DNA of 64,000 nucleotides from Podospora pseudocomata (Eukaryota > Ascomycota > Sordariomycetes > Sordariales > Podosporaceae). The notes beneath the pieces are model-generated. The model made no database searches. It was given only the letters and a program-made list of their open reading frames with translations, and had not been told where the DNA came from. The stretch is from positions 6,758,001 to 6,822,000 of the forward strand of contig NW_026946363.1 in the NCBI RefSeq assembly GCF_035222375.1, given 5' to 3'. The position numbers were made by a program, and so were the translations under genes. Below, in pieces: positions 43,248 through 55,300 of this stretch. Numbering within the stretch: position 1 is the stretch's first letter; every line of letters begins with the position of its first letter.

Positions 43248-46200
43248 ATGTCTTGTGAACTCTATCAAATACCTAGGTGGTAATAGCATTTCTCAGCATT
43301 TGGCACACTTACTCAATTCAAATCAAATGAAACCAAATAGGCCCTCAAATTTGACTTGTTTGATTTGTGTGATGCCTTGTTGTTGCGTACTGGGATCGGC
43401 GCTTTGGCGATGAGATACTGCTTATTGAGTACCTAGTTTAAGCCTGGTTCAGGCTATCTTCTGGACCACCTGTAAATACCATAGAATATTCAGAACGTCG
43501 AACCCTTACTTAGCTAAGTTATCGATTTAACAACGGGACAAATAAGCTCATAATATATAGTGGTCGACCCAGCTTTCCGGTCTTAACCTTAAATAGTATA
43601 AAACTAAGTATTAGCAGAATAGAATTTTCTATAAAATATATTGCAAAGTATTTTATATATTTATTCCTTACCTATACTTATTTTACTCGCTTTAATAGAG
43701 CAGAAAATACCTTACTTTTAGCATGCCAAGATAGGTAGTCCGTGGGAGCCTCGGTCAGTCTGTGAGCTTGGAAGTGTGTGTTGTGTGGGCCCACTCACTG
43801 ACCCAGGCTTCTTCCAAGCCCACATCCTTTTCCTCGCTCCGGCTGGTGGCTGCTTGGCTACGGGACCAATTTCTCTCCTTCTTTTCTCGAGATTCGCGCC
43901 GTGATGTGCATTTTCGCTTGCGGTTATTCTATCCACTGTTTGTGTCCGTTCGAAGCATAAGCCAGTTCTGTACGCTTATCATGTGTAGTTTGGGGCCAGT
44001 TGAAGGATTCAATGAGAACCAGACATGGCTAAATTCAAGAGGGTGGTCTCAGCTGTGTAATAAGAGGCCTTCTGCTTTGAGCAAGACCTGCGAGACTATT
44101 GATTTTGGAGACACACTCCATGGTAGTATCAAAAGCTAGCTGTCTTGACGGAGATTTCTCGGTTTTAAGTAGTTGTGTGGATGAATCGGAAGGTCTGATT
44201 CGTCAATGGGTTTTGGTTGACATTTGCGGGCACCATCTCGTGTGGATTGGTGGAAAGAGACAGAGAGGAGTGTGAGGGGAAGCTGCAGTCAATACCAGAC
44301 TTGGACAGCCAGTGACTGCTGTGTAGGTGTCTGGAAAAGTTGGACAAGGTTGTCCATCATTTGCCGGTTCTCGGGTTCAAGACCATGTGAGGGTAAATGA
44401 TGATGATTTCGGCAGGCCAAGCCGTTCATTTACCCCTCCTTCATGCACAGCATGGGCGGTGTCCAGTGGCTTTGCATCCTGTCGAAGTGCCAGGTGACAA
44501 AGCTATCATCATCGATACGAACGCGTGGACTGTTCCTCCAATCCAGCAGAGCTCTTTGCTGGCTACCTGAGCTTGGCTCTGTGGATATAAGACGGAGTGT
44601 AGTCAAACGTTGGCATGTGACCTTCCCTAGATGGCTGGGCAACGGTACCTAAGTACGTCCGTAGCTTGAGATGTATTAGGTACCTTATTCTTGGATCAAC
44701 TCGCTGATAATCACGCCTCGTTGATGGTTCGTCGAGTTTACCCCGCCCAGATACTTTCATTGAAGTCCCCCCGCACGCACCAGACAGCATATCGTCTGCT
44801 AGAGTCAAGGTTATTGTAAGAAAATCGATTGGCATGCGCGTTTCAAGGCATTACATAGTTATTTGGTTGTCTTTAACCGGTCATTGACAGTCTCTGAAGG
44901 CGCTGGTTTGCCAACTGCGGTGCCCACTTTTCAGTCCCCAGCGTGCATGCTGTGCAACAACGGGGATATTTAGATGCAGCTTCCTAATTGCTTGCCCGCT
45001 CCACGTCCCCTTCAAGCTCAGGGCGGTCCTGACGCCACCCCGTTCTCAAGGAACCCCAACCCAGTGTGGAGCAGTGATCTAGTGGCGTCTGGAGCTAAGG
45101 ATTACGCTAATGTAGGTCAAGTTGGCGCTAAAAGTCCGGGGAATGTGGAGAAGGTCAACGTCACCTTGATCAACGTCTTGAACGGTGAACAGACAGGGCC
45201 AGGTTTGATGACTGAACCAGCGTCGTGTCCGACTCCAGTCAATTACAAACCGTGTGCAATAGATCGGATAAAGATGACCGGTCAAGAGACGGACGCTGCA
45301 GGGCTCGTCGGCCATCCCATGACATCTCGAACTGGTAGGAGATCCCGGTGTCCAGTTGTGTGTCCCGACACGTTTCACAGCTTCTGATAACGTCCTGTTA
45401 TGATTTATCTGCAGGTGGGATGCCCTTGATGCAGTCAAAACCACCAAAATAAGCGAGTTCTGGTCTCCTGGGTGGCCGACCACAGCTGCTGGTTGAGTGA
45501 AAGGCATGCCTACCGTAGTACTAATACACGTTCGGAAACTCTGAGTGCGAGATGGTTGTACAGCCTGTCTTCCAGGCTTTATCACCCGTCCAAGATAGCA
45601 ACTTGACTATGCAACTTGAAAGGCGCGGGCTCCAATCACATTTCACCGATCGTCTCCAACATGCAGCATCGTCTTGGACTTCAACCCTCTCTCATCCTGC
45701 AAAAGCACCCTGAACTCTCTTCATAAACAAAATAATCAAGAGGGAAACAAAAAATCAGGGCGTTAAAAGATCGTAACTACGCCTCTTGACCATCTACAAA
45801 GACCTCGAGATAATAGTTCAGGCGTGCGAAGTATCTTCAAAGGCATATGGACTATTTTAATGCTCTTCAGCTATCTTTGAGCACCCATTGACCTTCTTCC
45901 TGTGCGTTTGATCCAAGTGTCTCGCCTATCGTCCGACTATCATCGCCACCTGGGTGAGGGGTTCCCAAACCCAAATATGCATCCAAGCAACTTTAGTATC
46001 AGCAGGACTCGGCCTGGAGCAAGGATCATGCAGGTCGATGTACCCTCGGTCCTGAGGCATTGACCACTTGTAGTTGCAGGATGGGAAGTTTGGGCGTGTC
46101 AGCCAGGTATTGAGGAGAGGGGAAAATGCAATCCCCAGGCGTCTTGATTGCCAAAGGGGTCATAAAAGGCGGGGGTCGTTCGGCAGGTACCAAAGCACTA

Positions 46201-46330
46201 GTTCTGCTTCACGGGAACATAAAGAGACGGTGGTTTTCCCTCCAGTTTGTGCTTTTCATGAAGAGTTCGTCGAGCAGTCTTCCGGGACTGGGACCAAGAT
46301 CATCCTCGACTTGATACTGGAAACGCCAAC
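43248..46330. other. 3-kb spacer with an AT-rich island
   Basis: 43,500-43,720 is very AT-rich (TATATA-type, RIP-like). The rest holds overlapping frames on both strands (for example 44,974-45,387 plus and 45,585-45,079 minus) with no domain. I can name no gene. Confidence 0.4.
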
Positions 46331-48982
46331 ATGTCGCCTCTACCTGAGGAGTTTGACATTATTGTGTGCGGAGGGGGCTCGACGGGATGTGTTGTGGCGG
46401 GAAGGCAAGTCCTTTTCTTTCTCGTGCTTCTTTTTGCCGTTTTCTTTTTTTGTCCTCTTTATTTCTTCGTTTGATTCTGTCTCTTCTGTGGAACCAAAAG
46501 AACATCCTACCCACAGGGTAGGCCGGGTGGTATATGTCTCTACATGATCGTTTCGTTTGCTGAGATGCTCCCGCTCCCTTTACTTTTGGTTACACTGTCT
46601 GCCGATAACTAATACTGTTGTCTAGATTGGCGAATCTCGACCACAATCTCAAGGTGTTGCTGATCGAGGCAGGGGAAAACAACCTCAACAATCCCTGGGT
46701 GTTCAGGCCAGGAATCTTCCCGCGGAACATGAAGTTGGACTCCAAAACGGCTACTTTCTATGAGTCTAACCCTTCACCATCACTCTCTGGTAGAGGTGCC
46801 ATCGTTCCGGCAGCAAATATACTTGGAGGCGGCAGCTCTATCAACTTTATGGTACGATAGTCTATCCAACTCCATGATGGGTGTGCTTCGCTGACGCTGT
46901 GTACCTACCTTAGATGTACACGAGAGCATCTGCCTCCGACTATGATGACTTTCAAGCCAAAGGATGGTCAGCCGAGGAACTCCTCCCTTTCATGAAGAAG
47001 TTCGAGACCTACCAGCGCGCCTCCCACAATCGTGAGACACACGGCTTTGAGGGACCAATCAAGGTCTCTTTTGGAAACTACCAGTATCCGATCAAGGACG
47101 ACTTTCTTCGCGCTGCGGAGTCTCAAGGTATCCCAATCGTTGATGATCTTCAAGACCTGAAGACTGGTCATGGCGCTGAACAGTGGCTCAAGTGGATCAA
47201 TCGTGATGTAAGTCTGGTGTCAGCGTCGTGGCCCCAACTGTTTATGACTGACATGGGGATCCTTGCAGACCGGCCGTCGTAGTGATGCCGCCCACGCCTA
47301 CATCCACGCCACCCGTGCCGTCCACTCGAACCTGTACCTTGCTTGCAATACCAAGGTTGACAAGGTCATCATCGAGAACGGGAGGGCTGTGGCAGTTCAG
47401 ACTGTTCCGACCAAGCCGTTGGGCAACGTGAGTACTTCAAGCGGTCATCGACCAGTTCCGAAGCTAACCCCCCGAGCAGAGCCCAGGCACTCGTATCTTC
47501 AAGGCGCGTAAGCAGATCGTGGTGTCAGGCGGAACCATGAGTTCACCCTTGATCCTCCAGCGCTCCGGTATTGGCGACCCTGCCAAGCTCCGCGCCGCCG
47601 GCGTCAAGCCGATTGTCGATCTTCCTGGTGTTGGTCTTAATTTCCAAGATCATTACTTGACCTTCAGTCTCTATCGAGCCAAACCCGGAGTGGAGAGTTT
47701 TGATGATTTTGCCCGTGGTGATCCTGCTACTCAGAAGCGTACGCTTGTTCCCGAGACGTCGATGCTCAGTGATGACCCGGCTGACATAAAATCCAGGTGT
47801 CTTTGAGGAATGGAACCTCAAGGGAACCGGTCCCTTGGCAACCAATGGCATCGAGGCAGGGGTGAAGATCAGGCCCACGCTTGAGGAATTGAAGGAGTTT
47901 GAGTCGTGGCCAACACCAAACTTCAAGGAGGGCTGGGAGTCGTACTTCAAGAACAAACCCGACAAGCCCGTCATGCACTATTCGGTCATCGCTGGCTGGT
48001 TTGGCGACCACATGCTGGTGCCTCCTGGGAATTATTTCACAATGTCGGTGACCATTTCACTCTCGGAATCACACAGCCTCATGAGTCCAGTCTAACATGC
48101 ATACCTTTTAGGTTCCACTTCCTTGAGTATCCCTTCAGTCGTGGAAAGACTCACATCACGTCTCCCGATCCGTACGCCGTCCCAGACTTTGATGCCGGAT
48201 TCATGAGTGACCCTCGCGATATGGGCAAGTCCGAATCTCCAGCTCCATCTGAAGACGGATGTGCTAACGTGACCGCCATGGAATAGTACCTATGGTCTGG
48301 GGCTACATAAAGTCTCGCGAGACCGCCAGACGTATGGATGCCTATGCAGGCGAGTGCCAGAGTATGCATCCTGTCTTTGACTACGACTCGGAAGCTCGCG
48401 CTCATGACCTCAACTTGGCCGGTGAGTCCAAAACCTTGAACCATCCCAGGCAAAGAAGCTGACACCCGATGACCAGACACAAACGCTTACGCGCTTCCTG
48501 GCAACATCACTGCCGGTATCCAACACGGCAGCTGGAGCGTCCCGCTCCCAGAGCCCGAAGACAAGCTCACACCGGAGAACATCAAACGCATCGTCTCCAG
48601 CAACCGCAAGGACAAGAGAAGGGAGCTCAAGTATACCAAAAAGGACATCCAAGCCATCGAAGAATGGGTCAAGCGCCACGTGGAGACCACCTGGCACTGC
48701 CTGGGCACGTGCTCCATGGCTCCCAGGGAAGGGAACAGCATCGTGAAGCATGGCGTCCTCGATGAACGCCTCAACGTCCACGGTGTCAAGGGCCTCAAAG
48801 TAGCAGACCTTTCCATCGCACCAGACAACGTGGGAGCGAATACCTTCACAGTGGCCCTTACAATTGGAGAGAAAGCGGCGGCTCTCGTGGCAGAGGATCT
48901 CGGATACTCTGGTGAGGCTCTGGAGATGAAGGTGCCGGATTATCATGCACCGGGCGAGAACCGGCTTGCCAGTCGACTTTGA
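46331..48982 (+). CDS. AOX1: peroxisomal alcohol (methanol) oxidase, GMC family
   Basis: Nine exons: 46331-46404, 46626-46851, 46914-47207, 47269-47427, 47480-47738, 47797-48043, 48112-48224, 48287-48421, 48477-48982; 670 residues (yeast AOX about 663). The FAD dinucleotide motif is IIVCGGGSTG (14-19). Blocks shared with methanol oxidases: LIEAGENNLNNPWV, PRNMKLDSKTA, NILGGGSSINFMMYTR, WLKWINRDTGRRSD, ATNGIEAGVKIRPT and FHFLEYPFSRG. The active-site base is His576 in TTWHCLGTC, with the partner Asn in DNVGANTF. The C-terminus SRL is a PTS1 peroxisomal signal. The enzyme oxidises methanol and short alcohols to aldehyde plus H2O2. Introns 1 and 7 need GC donors (AG|GCAAGT, GG|GCAAGT) to keep the frame. 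Symbol by similarity. Confidence 0.92.
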
Positions 48983-49467
48983 GCGAGGCTCGTGCACAGG
49001 CCTCTTCAGAAAAGCGTCACAGGCAACAGGACGCAAGCTGGAAAGCAATGGAGCGGAAAGGGGGGAGGGAGGTGGAAGAAGGGGCCCAGACATGAATCTC
49101 AAGAAAAGTGGATCCAATCCAGGGGCTTGATAGGGGCAACACAACTCGGACACTGGGGACACTCCTTTGAGTTACGTATTCTTTTGAAGGTCTTCGTGGG
49201 AAGCTTGGGTATGAGTTTCTACTTGTTTTATGGATATCAAACCTACTTGAATCAATACCTGAATGGTTACGGGATATTTTTAGCACCCCGGCCGTCCTCA
49301 GTACCGTAGGGGTCAATGGCAACCACACACACGTGCGTTTATGGACCTGTCCTTCTCATTAGACACTCGATAGCCAGGAATACGTGACATGATAAACCAC
49401 TCAGCGGCAGAAAATGGCATTTAATATGCCGAAAAGACCAGAAAACAAGCCCTCAAATGCAACTCCA
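48983..49467. other. intergenic, AOX 3' side
   Basis: No gene recognised. Confidence 0.45.
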
Positions 49468-49640
49468 AGACCTATCAACCATCTTAAGAGGCCTGTTGAT
49501 ATCCTAAAGGGCCTATTAACTATCTCAAGAGGGCCGCTTACTATCTTAAAAGACCTGTTGACTATCCTAAAAGGCCTGATTACTATTTAACGAGGCCTAT
49601 TGACCATATTCCAATGCACATTGATTACCTAGCTTGCAAC
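49468..49640 (+). repeat. ~22-bp GGCCT minisatellite array, right
   Basis: About seven units (GAGGCCTGTTGATATCCTAA, GGGCCTATTAACTATCTCAA, AAGACCTGTTGACTATCCTA and similar), same unit and direction as 39,121-39,368. Degenerate copies trail to about 49,700. Confidence 0.8.
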
Positions 49641-49700
49641 ACATATTGAGTATCTGGCAATGCATCTAGATTATAATAAGAGCCCAGTCGATTATGTTTC

Positions 49701-50919
49701 GACACATAATCTCACAACACATCAAGTCAATCAATCAACAAATACCAAAGAACCTTTCCCCGAGCAGGCTCCCCAAGTACTGCGAGGCTTGCTCCTAAAT
49801 GTTTTTTTCCTAGGTACTTGAAGATTTGTGACAGCTACCCGCCGAACTGGCGATGACTCCAGTACCGAAACAATATCATCACCAGCTGTGAGGAATGAGT
49901 GCCCTTACCTCGTGCTCTTTACAGACGAACAGATGCAGTACGTGCGTGTTCAGGATCAGGTTGAGTTCGTCCCTGAGTCAATCCCGCGCAGCCCAAGTCA
50001 CTTTCATCAAGGTTGCCGGTGATCTAACTAGGTAACATAAGCCCACAACTGGCCAGGTCCAAGGTCCAGGGTTCGATTAGGAAAGTCGAATAGATAGGCA
50101 AAAATAAGATAATAAAGAGAAAAAGAACAGAGGAGAAAAAAGAATTGACAGAGGAGAGGAAATCCCTGGGCTCTGAAAGTCTTCTCATACGTAAAATCCC
50201 AGCAAAACTTGGGGACTTCGTCTTCCTCCAAGCCCTCCCGTGAAAAGGAAACGAAACCTGCATGGTGGATTCACGAATCCTAACCTGGATGGATGTCTTC
50301 TATCATGCCCTGGCACAATCGCGGCTTTCCTTGGCTTCAAAAGTCGCTGGAATCTACATTCCTCCAACAGATCACGATAAACAAGCACAAGAAATCTCAA
50401 TGGGACAATAAAAACACGTGAAAGTGAAATTCAATTCATGCTCAATTTGAGCGCAGCGTGCTACGCTTCCAGAGCTTCCCAAATCAACGCCAGGTCCCAG
50501 CCCTCCACCATAATGTGAGCCTTTTGTTGAACCCCAATGCACCCGACCAAGCCAAAATATTTCATACAAATCGTCACTCAAAGCGATGTCGCTTCCGGTC
50601 GCCCTCAAGGGAATCCGGTTTTCTCTTGGATACTACGGTCAAGACATAGTGTCTTGCCTGGTTATTAATTGTTGGTGTCACTGTCTTGGGGACACACGAG
50701 TTGCTTCCGAGTTTGGGCGAGACTTGTTGGCGGATTTCTAGTCTCCGCTCCTCAACCTTGAGGACCCACAGTAATGTGAGTAGGACCTCCTTCGACGGTA
50801 GTGGTACTCCTGTCGGCCATGTAGCTGGCCTACCGCTTTGCTGCTGCTGCTGCTCCTTTCCGTCAGCTGCTGCCGCCGCCGAAGCGTCGCCTGCCTTAAC
50901 CCGGTCAACTGTGAATCCA
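49701..50919. other. downstream region of hacA
   Basis: No separate gene seen. 50,574-50,919 is the extra coding tail of the unspliced hacA frame and 3' untranslated region of the spliced form. Confidence 0.5.
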
Positions 50920-52326
50920 TCAGAGGACACCAACCGCAAGGCCGCCATCGTCGCATCCATTAAGGGACGCGCCAGACTGGGGCTGCAGGTAAGGATCTTC
51001 CGAAGAAGTCTCAGTCTCAGGGAGGAGGGACGAGTCTGCGACCGCGCAGGAGGTAGGTTGCTGCGGCTGCTGCTCGTGGCTGGGGGCGAGGTTGGCGTCG
51101 TCGGAGAGGAAGTCATTGAAGTCAAAGTCGAGGTTGTTGACCTGGAACGGGAAGGCTTCGGTGTCGTCACCAGCCAGATGATCGTAGTCAAAAGTGCTGG
51201 AACCGGGGGAAGAGAGAAGCCCGCTTTCAAGGACATAGCGATCTGCATCAAAGGCCTCTGACAGAGAGAAATCAGGGCCGAGGTCGAAGTGAGAAGGAAT
51301 TGGAGCTGTAAGAAGAGAGCCAGCGCTGGGCGCAACTGTTGTTGCGAGTTCTCCAACCACGCCGATGGTGGTGCTTCCGCCGACCGACACTGCAGGTCTT
51401 GGCACAACATCTCAGCAGGATGTTGTGTCGCATCGGGGGAAGCGTTCACCACGGGGGCAGAGTCCGCAACAGGCGTTGAGACCGTCGCTGAGAGCTCGTG
51501 CTCTTCATCAACCTCGGAAATAGGCGTCAGGGCCGCTGGGTCAACGGTAGTGTTGTTTTGTGTGTTGTGAAGTGTTGAGAGGGAATCTGGCTTGGCCAGA
51601 GTGCTGTGCCCATCTTGTGAGCCGAATAATGGTTGTGAGAAGCTGAGTTGCGATGAGAGTCTGAGGGCGTCGAAGGTCTCTGGTGACCCGGCCCCAGCAC
51701 CGAGCCTGGCGGCGTTGCGGAGTTGTTCGAGAAGAAACTCGTTGGTTTGGGTGGCCTTGGCGAGAGCGGCCTCCAACTCCTGGTTGCGCTTCTCAAGACC
51801 CTCCACCTCCAAGCGCTTGCGCTCCCGAGAGGACTGGGCCGCGCGACGGTTGCGTAGGACGCGCTCCACGCGGCGCTGCTCCTTCTCATCTTCAGTCTTG
51901 GCACGTTTCCTAAAAGCTGGTGTTAGCTCCATGATTTGTTGTGGGGAAAGACCCCCGATGGGTCCACATGATTGCATCATCGTACCTTGGTGGGAGGTTG
52001 GTCTTGGGCTCTGGCAGCACCTGACCCCATGATTTCCTCTTCTTGACCGGTTTCTTCTCTGGCTCTGGGGTGCCGGCAGTCGAGGAAGGGGTCACGGGCG
52101 TCGGAGACTGTGTGTTGGCTTGGGTGAGAGCGGCGAGGCTGGCCAGCATCGCGACATCGGATGTCGGGTCCGCCATAACGGAAGGAGCGGGGGATGACTC
52201 GGCGCCAAAGAGCGAAGGGTACATCTCGCCAGGGGTCGACAGGAGAGAATCGTTTGGCGAGTTCTCAAACTTGATTGTCGGCGACGGGGTGTGCGTCTGG
52301 GTGTGGGCGGTGGACCAGGACTCCAT
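50920..52326 (-). CDS. hacA: HacA/Hac1 bZIP regulator of the unfolded protein response
   Basis: Exon 1 is 52326-51986 and exon 2 starts at 51909 (intron GTACGA...TTTTAG). The protein contains KKRKSWGQVLPEPKTNLPP, RKRAKTEDEKEQRRVER and the bZIP basic region LRNRRAAQSSRERKRLEVEG followed by a leucine zipper, the HacA hallmark. Without further processing the frame runs to 50,574 (558 residues). Removing a 20-nt segment at 51,392-51,373, right after CTG|CAG, shifts into the frame ending at 50,920 and gives 436 residues with an acidic tail (NNLDFDFNDFLSDD; ending DDGGLAVGVL), as in Trichoderma Hac1. IRE1 makes this cut during ER stress, and the spliced protein activates chaperone and secretion genes. 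A five-codon upstream ORF (52,556-52,542) may repress translation if the transcript starts above it. Confidence 0.9.
51373..51392 (-). other. predicted 20-nt IRE1-dependent intron of hacA
   Basis: The 5' cut lies in CTGCAG (51,395-51,390), matching the CNG|CNG rule for IRE1 loops. A length of 20 nt is the known size in filamentous fungi and is congruent with the frame change required. The 3' cut (AAGC|ACC) is placed by length and frame only. Confidence 0.65.
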
Positions 52327-55300
52327 TTTGAATTGCTGGTGGGGATGGGTATCTGGGTATTTGCACCACGAAGGAGGACTTGTAGGTTTGTCGTGTTGTT
52401 TCTGTAGGATTATGTCGCGTCGTATGCTTTGTCAATCGGTGGAGCCGAATTTGACAAAGAAGCGGGTGGTAACAGAAAGAGTTGACTGTAAGGAGGTGCC
52501 GTCCTGAAGCCTCAATACAAATATGTCAAAGAAGGAAATTGCTAAGGATTACGCATTGCGTGTAATGACGAGGCCATCAGAAAGTGGAAGCCTTGTTCGT
52601 GACTCAAGGCTGCGGTGGAGCTGGATGGCTGCGTTGCGTGGTCAAAAGGACAGAGTGTCTTTTTTGGAAAAGAGGGTGGTCTGCTGGGGAGACGCTGTCA
52701 GACGTTGGGGCCAGGACGTGCTTTTATCTTTTGGCCACGTCGCCTGTAAAAGGGGTCGGGCTGCCTGAGGCACACATGGCCTGTGCGGTGTCTTATTGAG
52801 GGCTCCACACAACCAGGAGTGACAAGAATTGCGACATCCGCATCCCAAACAGGAAGAGCCCACAATATTCAGACGGAAGCCTGTCAGGGGCACGTCCGAC
52901 GTGCATCCACCAGTGGCTCCACCATCGACTTCAGCAACACCGATCAGGGAGGAGCAATGCTCACACAACGCACTGGAACATGCAAGGAGGCGGGGGCGTA
53001 TTGGCAGCAGTAGCAGCCCTTCGATTCCATCAGCCATTGAGCCTTTTCCATCAGCCCTCGTTCCGTCGAGTCGTGGGTTGACACACGCCCGTTCAGGGGG
53101 GGCCGACGGCTGAGCCAACGTCAAATGGAAGGTGGAAACGTTCCTCCCGCACTCCGCCGCCGTACGTCTATCGCTCCACCAGATAAGCCTCGTGGTGGTG
53201 GCAGATAGGTCTCGCCAAACTTAGCACCATCCACTGTGGGTTTAACTTGGACTGATAGGGATAGCGACGCTTCAACGGTCTGTTGATCCGAAAGCACATG
53301 CTTGAGGCATTCTTGCTCTCTGCATCAACTGGCGAGTTTCCGTGGTTCAACCGATGTCTCATGTATTGATGGACAGGCGGGGGTGGCGCTGAGAGCAACA
53401 ACAATGTGTAGAAGACCGCCTGTACGGAGCAGCATGTCATCCGATTGCTATGGCGGAGACTTTTGGAGCAACTACGGAGTTTCCATTCGCCATGCTCCAT
53501 TTTGGTGATAAAGAGAATGGAGTCGCTATCTCGCCACTGCCATACGCCGCGGTCAATCTAGAGATTATTAGCAACACATATGACTGCGGTGCCACCAGCT
53601 GCAACCTGCGCCGTTTGATCGGGAGCAATGCACAGAAAATCGGGTCATTCGGGACGACTGTTGAAAGGTTGAGCCAGCCTCCGTCCAGAATCATATCACA
53701 CGGTGGTACGCAATCTGGAATGGGAGAGCGACCGCATGGCAAAATCTGGAGAAGTGGATCTCGAACAGGCTGAATGACCCCGGATCCAAACACCAATAAA
53801 GCGAGCACCTGCAGCAAAGCCTTCAGAGAAGCATTGCGGAGGAAGCTGCCGAGGAGCTTCTCTTAGATTGGAGTTCATGGCCATTTACCAGGTGCGGTAC
53901 TTCTAGAAACTGCCCTCATTAATCAATTCCACCCTCTTGGCCTGCTTCTCGTAACGCGGGAGCTCTTCGGCATTGTACCGGGCCGTCTGGGCGACAAATA
54001 TGTCAATTGAAGTCTGGATGAGTACTTTCAGTGAGAATATTGAAAGCATCGATGAGTATCTGATGCTTCGATACGCATGGTATTTAACTCCACCCAGCAA
54101 TTATCAGGCAGTGATCAAGATGGCACCGGCAACGGAGTCGTCGGCCGTATTCTAGGTTGTGTACGGCAATTGCTTTGTATGGCCTTTTGTACAACCTCAG
54201 CCTCCTCCCCAGGTGTAACTCCATTGTTGCTTCTCAATGGTTGCCTGCACTATCATGGCGGGGTTGTAGGACAACGGCTGACTGCCTGGTGCATTGCTGA
54301 TGGGTGAGAGGCATAAGCGTTGGTGCTGACGAAGTGCACTGCATCCACTTGAAGCTGACACTGCCGCATTTCAGTATCCAACAGCCCCCAGAAGGATCAC
54401 TATTCCTGCGGTCACGGGTATTCGGGGCGCTTGGCTGTGGTTACGACGTCTGCATTTCGTGAGGCCGTATAGTTTGTCGTATCTACCTACACAAGCCCAG
54501 TCAAGCCCCGCTTCCCACCCAGTATTTTACTCGACGATTATCATGCCGCCCTTTGTCAACGAGATCAGCATGAATAAGCCCATCATCAGCGGGGAGAATG
54601 TGCGTTCCAGAGTCTAGAGACAATATTCTGCAAGAGGGGCAACTGATTCAGATTCTGGGTGTGCCGATAATAGGCCCAAATAGGAAAGGCGTGGTATCGG
54701 AATAGAAATGCCAAGGATCATGGTCTCCCTCTGGACTCGGGCGAAGGAGCCTTCGGTGCCGGCAGAGAGACGGTTCTTCCCCAGGGCAGGAAGTTGCTTG
54801 CACCAAAAAATTGTTTGATCGATCGCTTGGACGATCAGCGGTTGATCCAAAACCCCCCTTCTTGCCACGCGCCGGTGATGAATCCACAAGTTTCCCGTTG
54901 GGGAGAGGACGGAAATCAATGGGAATCTGCCATTTTTTTTTTCTTTTTTTGTGCTTACTACCTTGTTCGCCTCGTTACACAAAATATACCCTGTCAAATA
55001 AATATTTCCATTTAACCCCAATTTCTTTTTTTGTTCCTGCTTCAAAGAATAACGACTCTTTGCTATTAGGCGCGCCATATACCACCGCCCAGAGGTTTTC
55101 GGACGACAATTCGGCCCTCCACCGGACCTTTCCAACAGAAGCTGCATAAACATCCGGTCTATTCAAGGATGGATTGGGAACGGCCCTCCCGGTGAGGGGA
55201 ACAAGGAGGAGAGCAATGAGAAGGGCGGCGAAACTCACGGTTGCAGGCCGGGTGGAGTGGCCCGACCTCCCTTCGCTTTCCCAGGGGTTTCTTTGCAACC

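Noticed and set aside
44974-45585. Overlapping 137- and 168-codon frames
   Set aside because: No recognisable motif and mutual overlap on opposite strands; GC-rich chance frames are common at this length.
49995-50110. GGGTTCGATTAGG considered as a tRNA T-arm
   Set aside because: No matching acceptor or anticodon stem could be folded around it.
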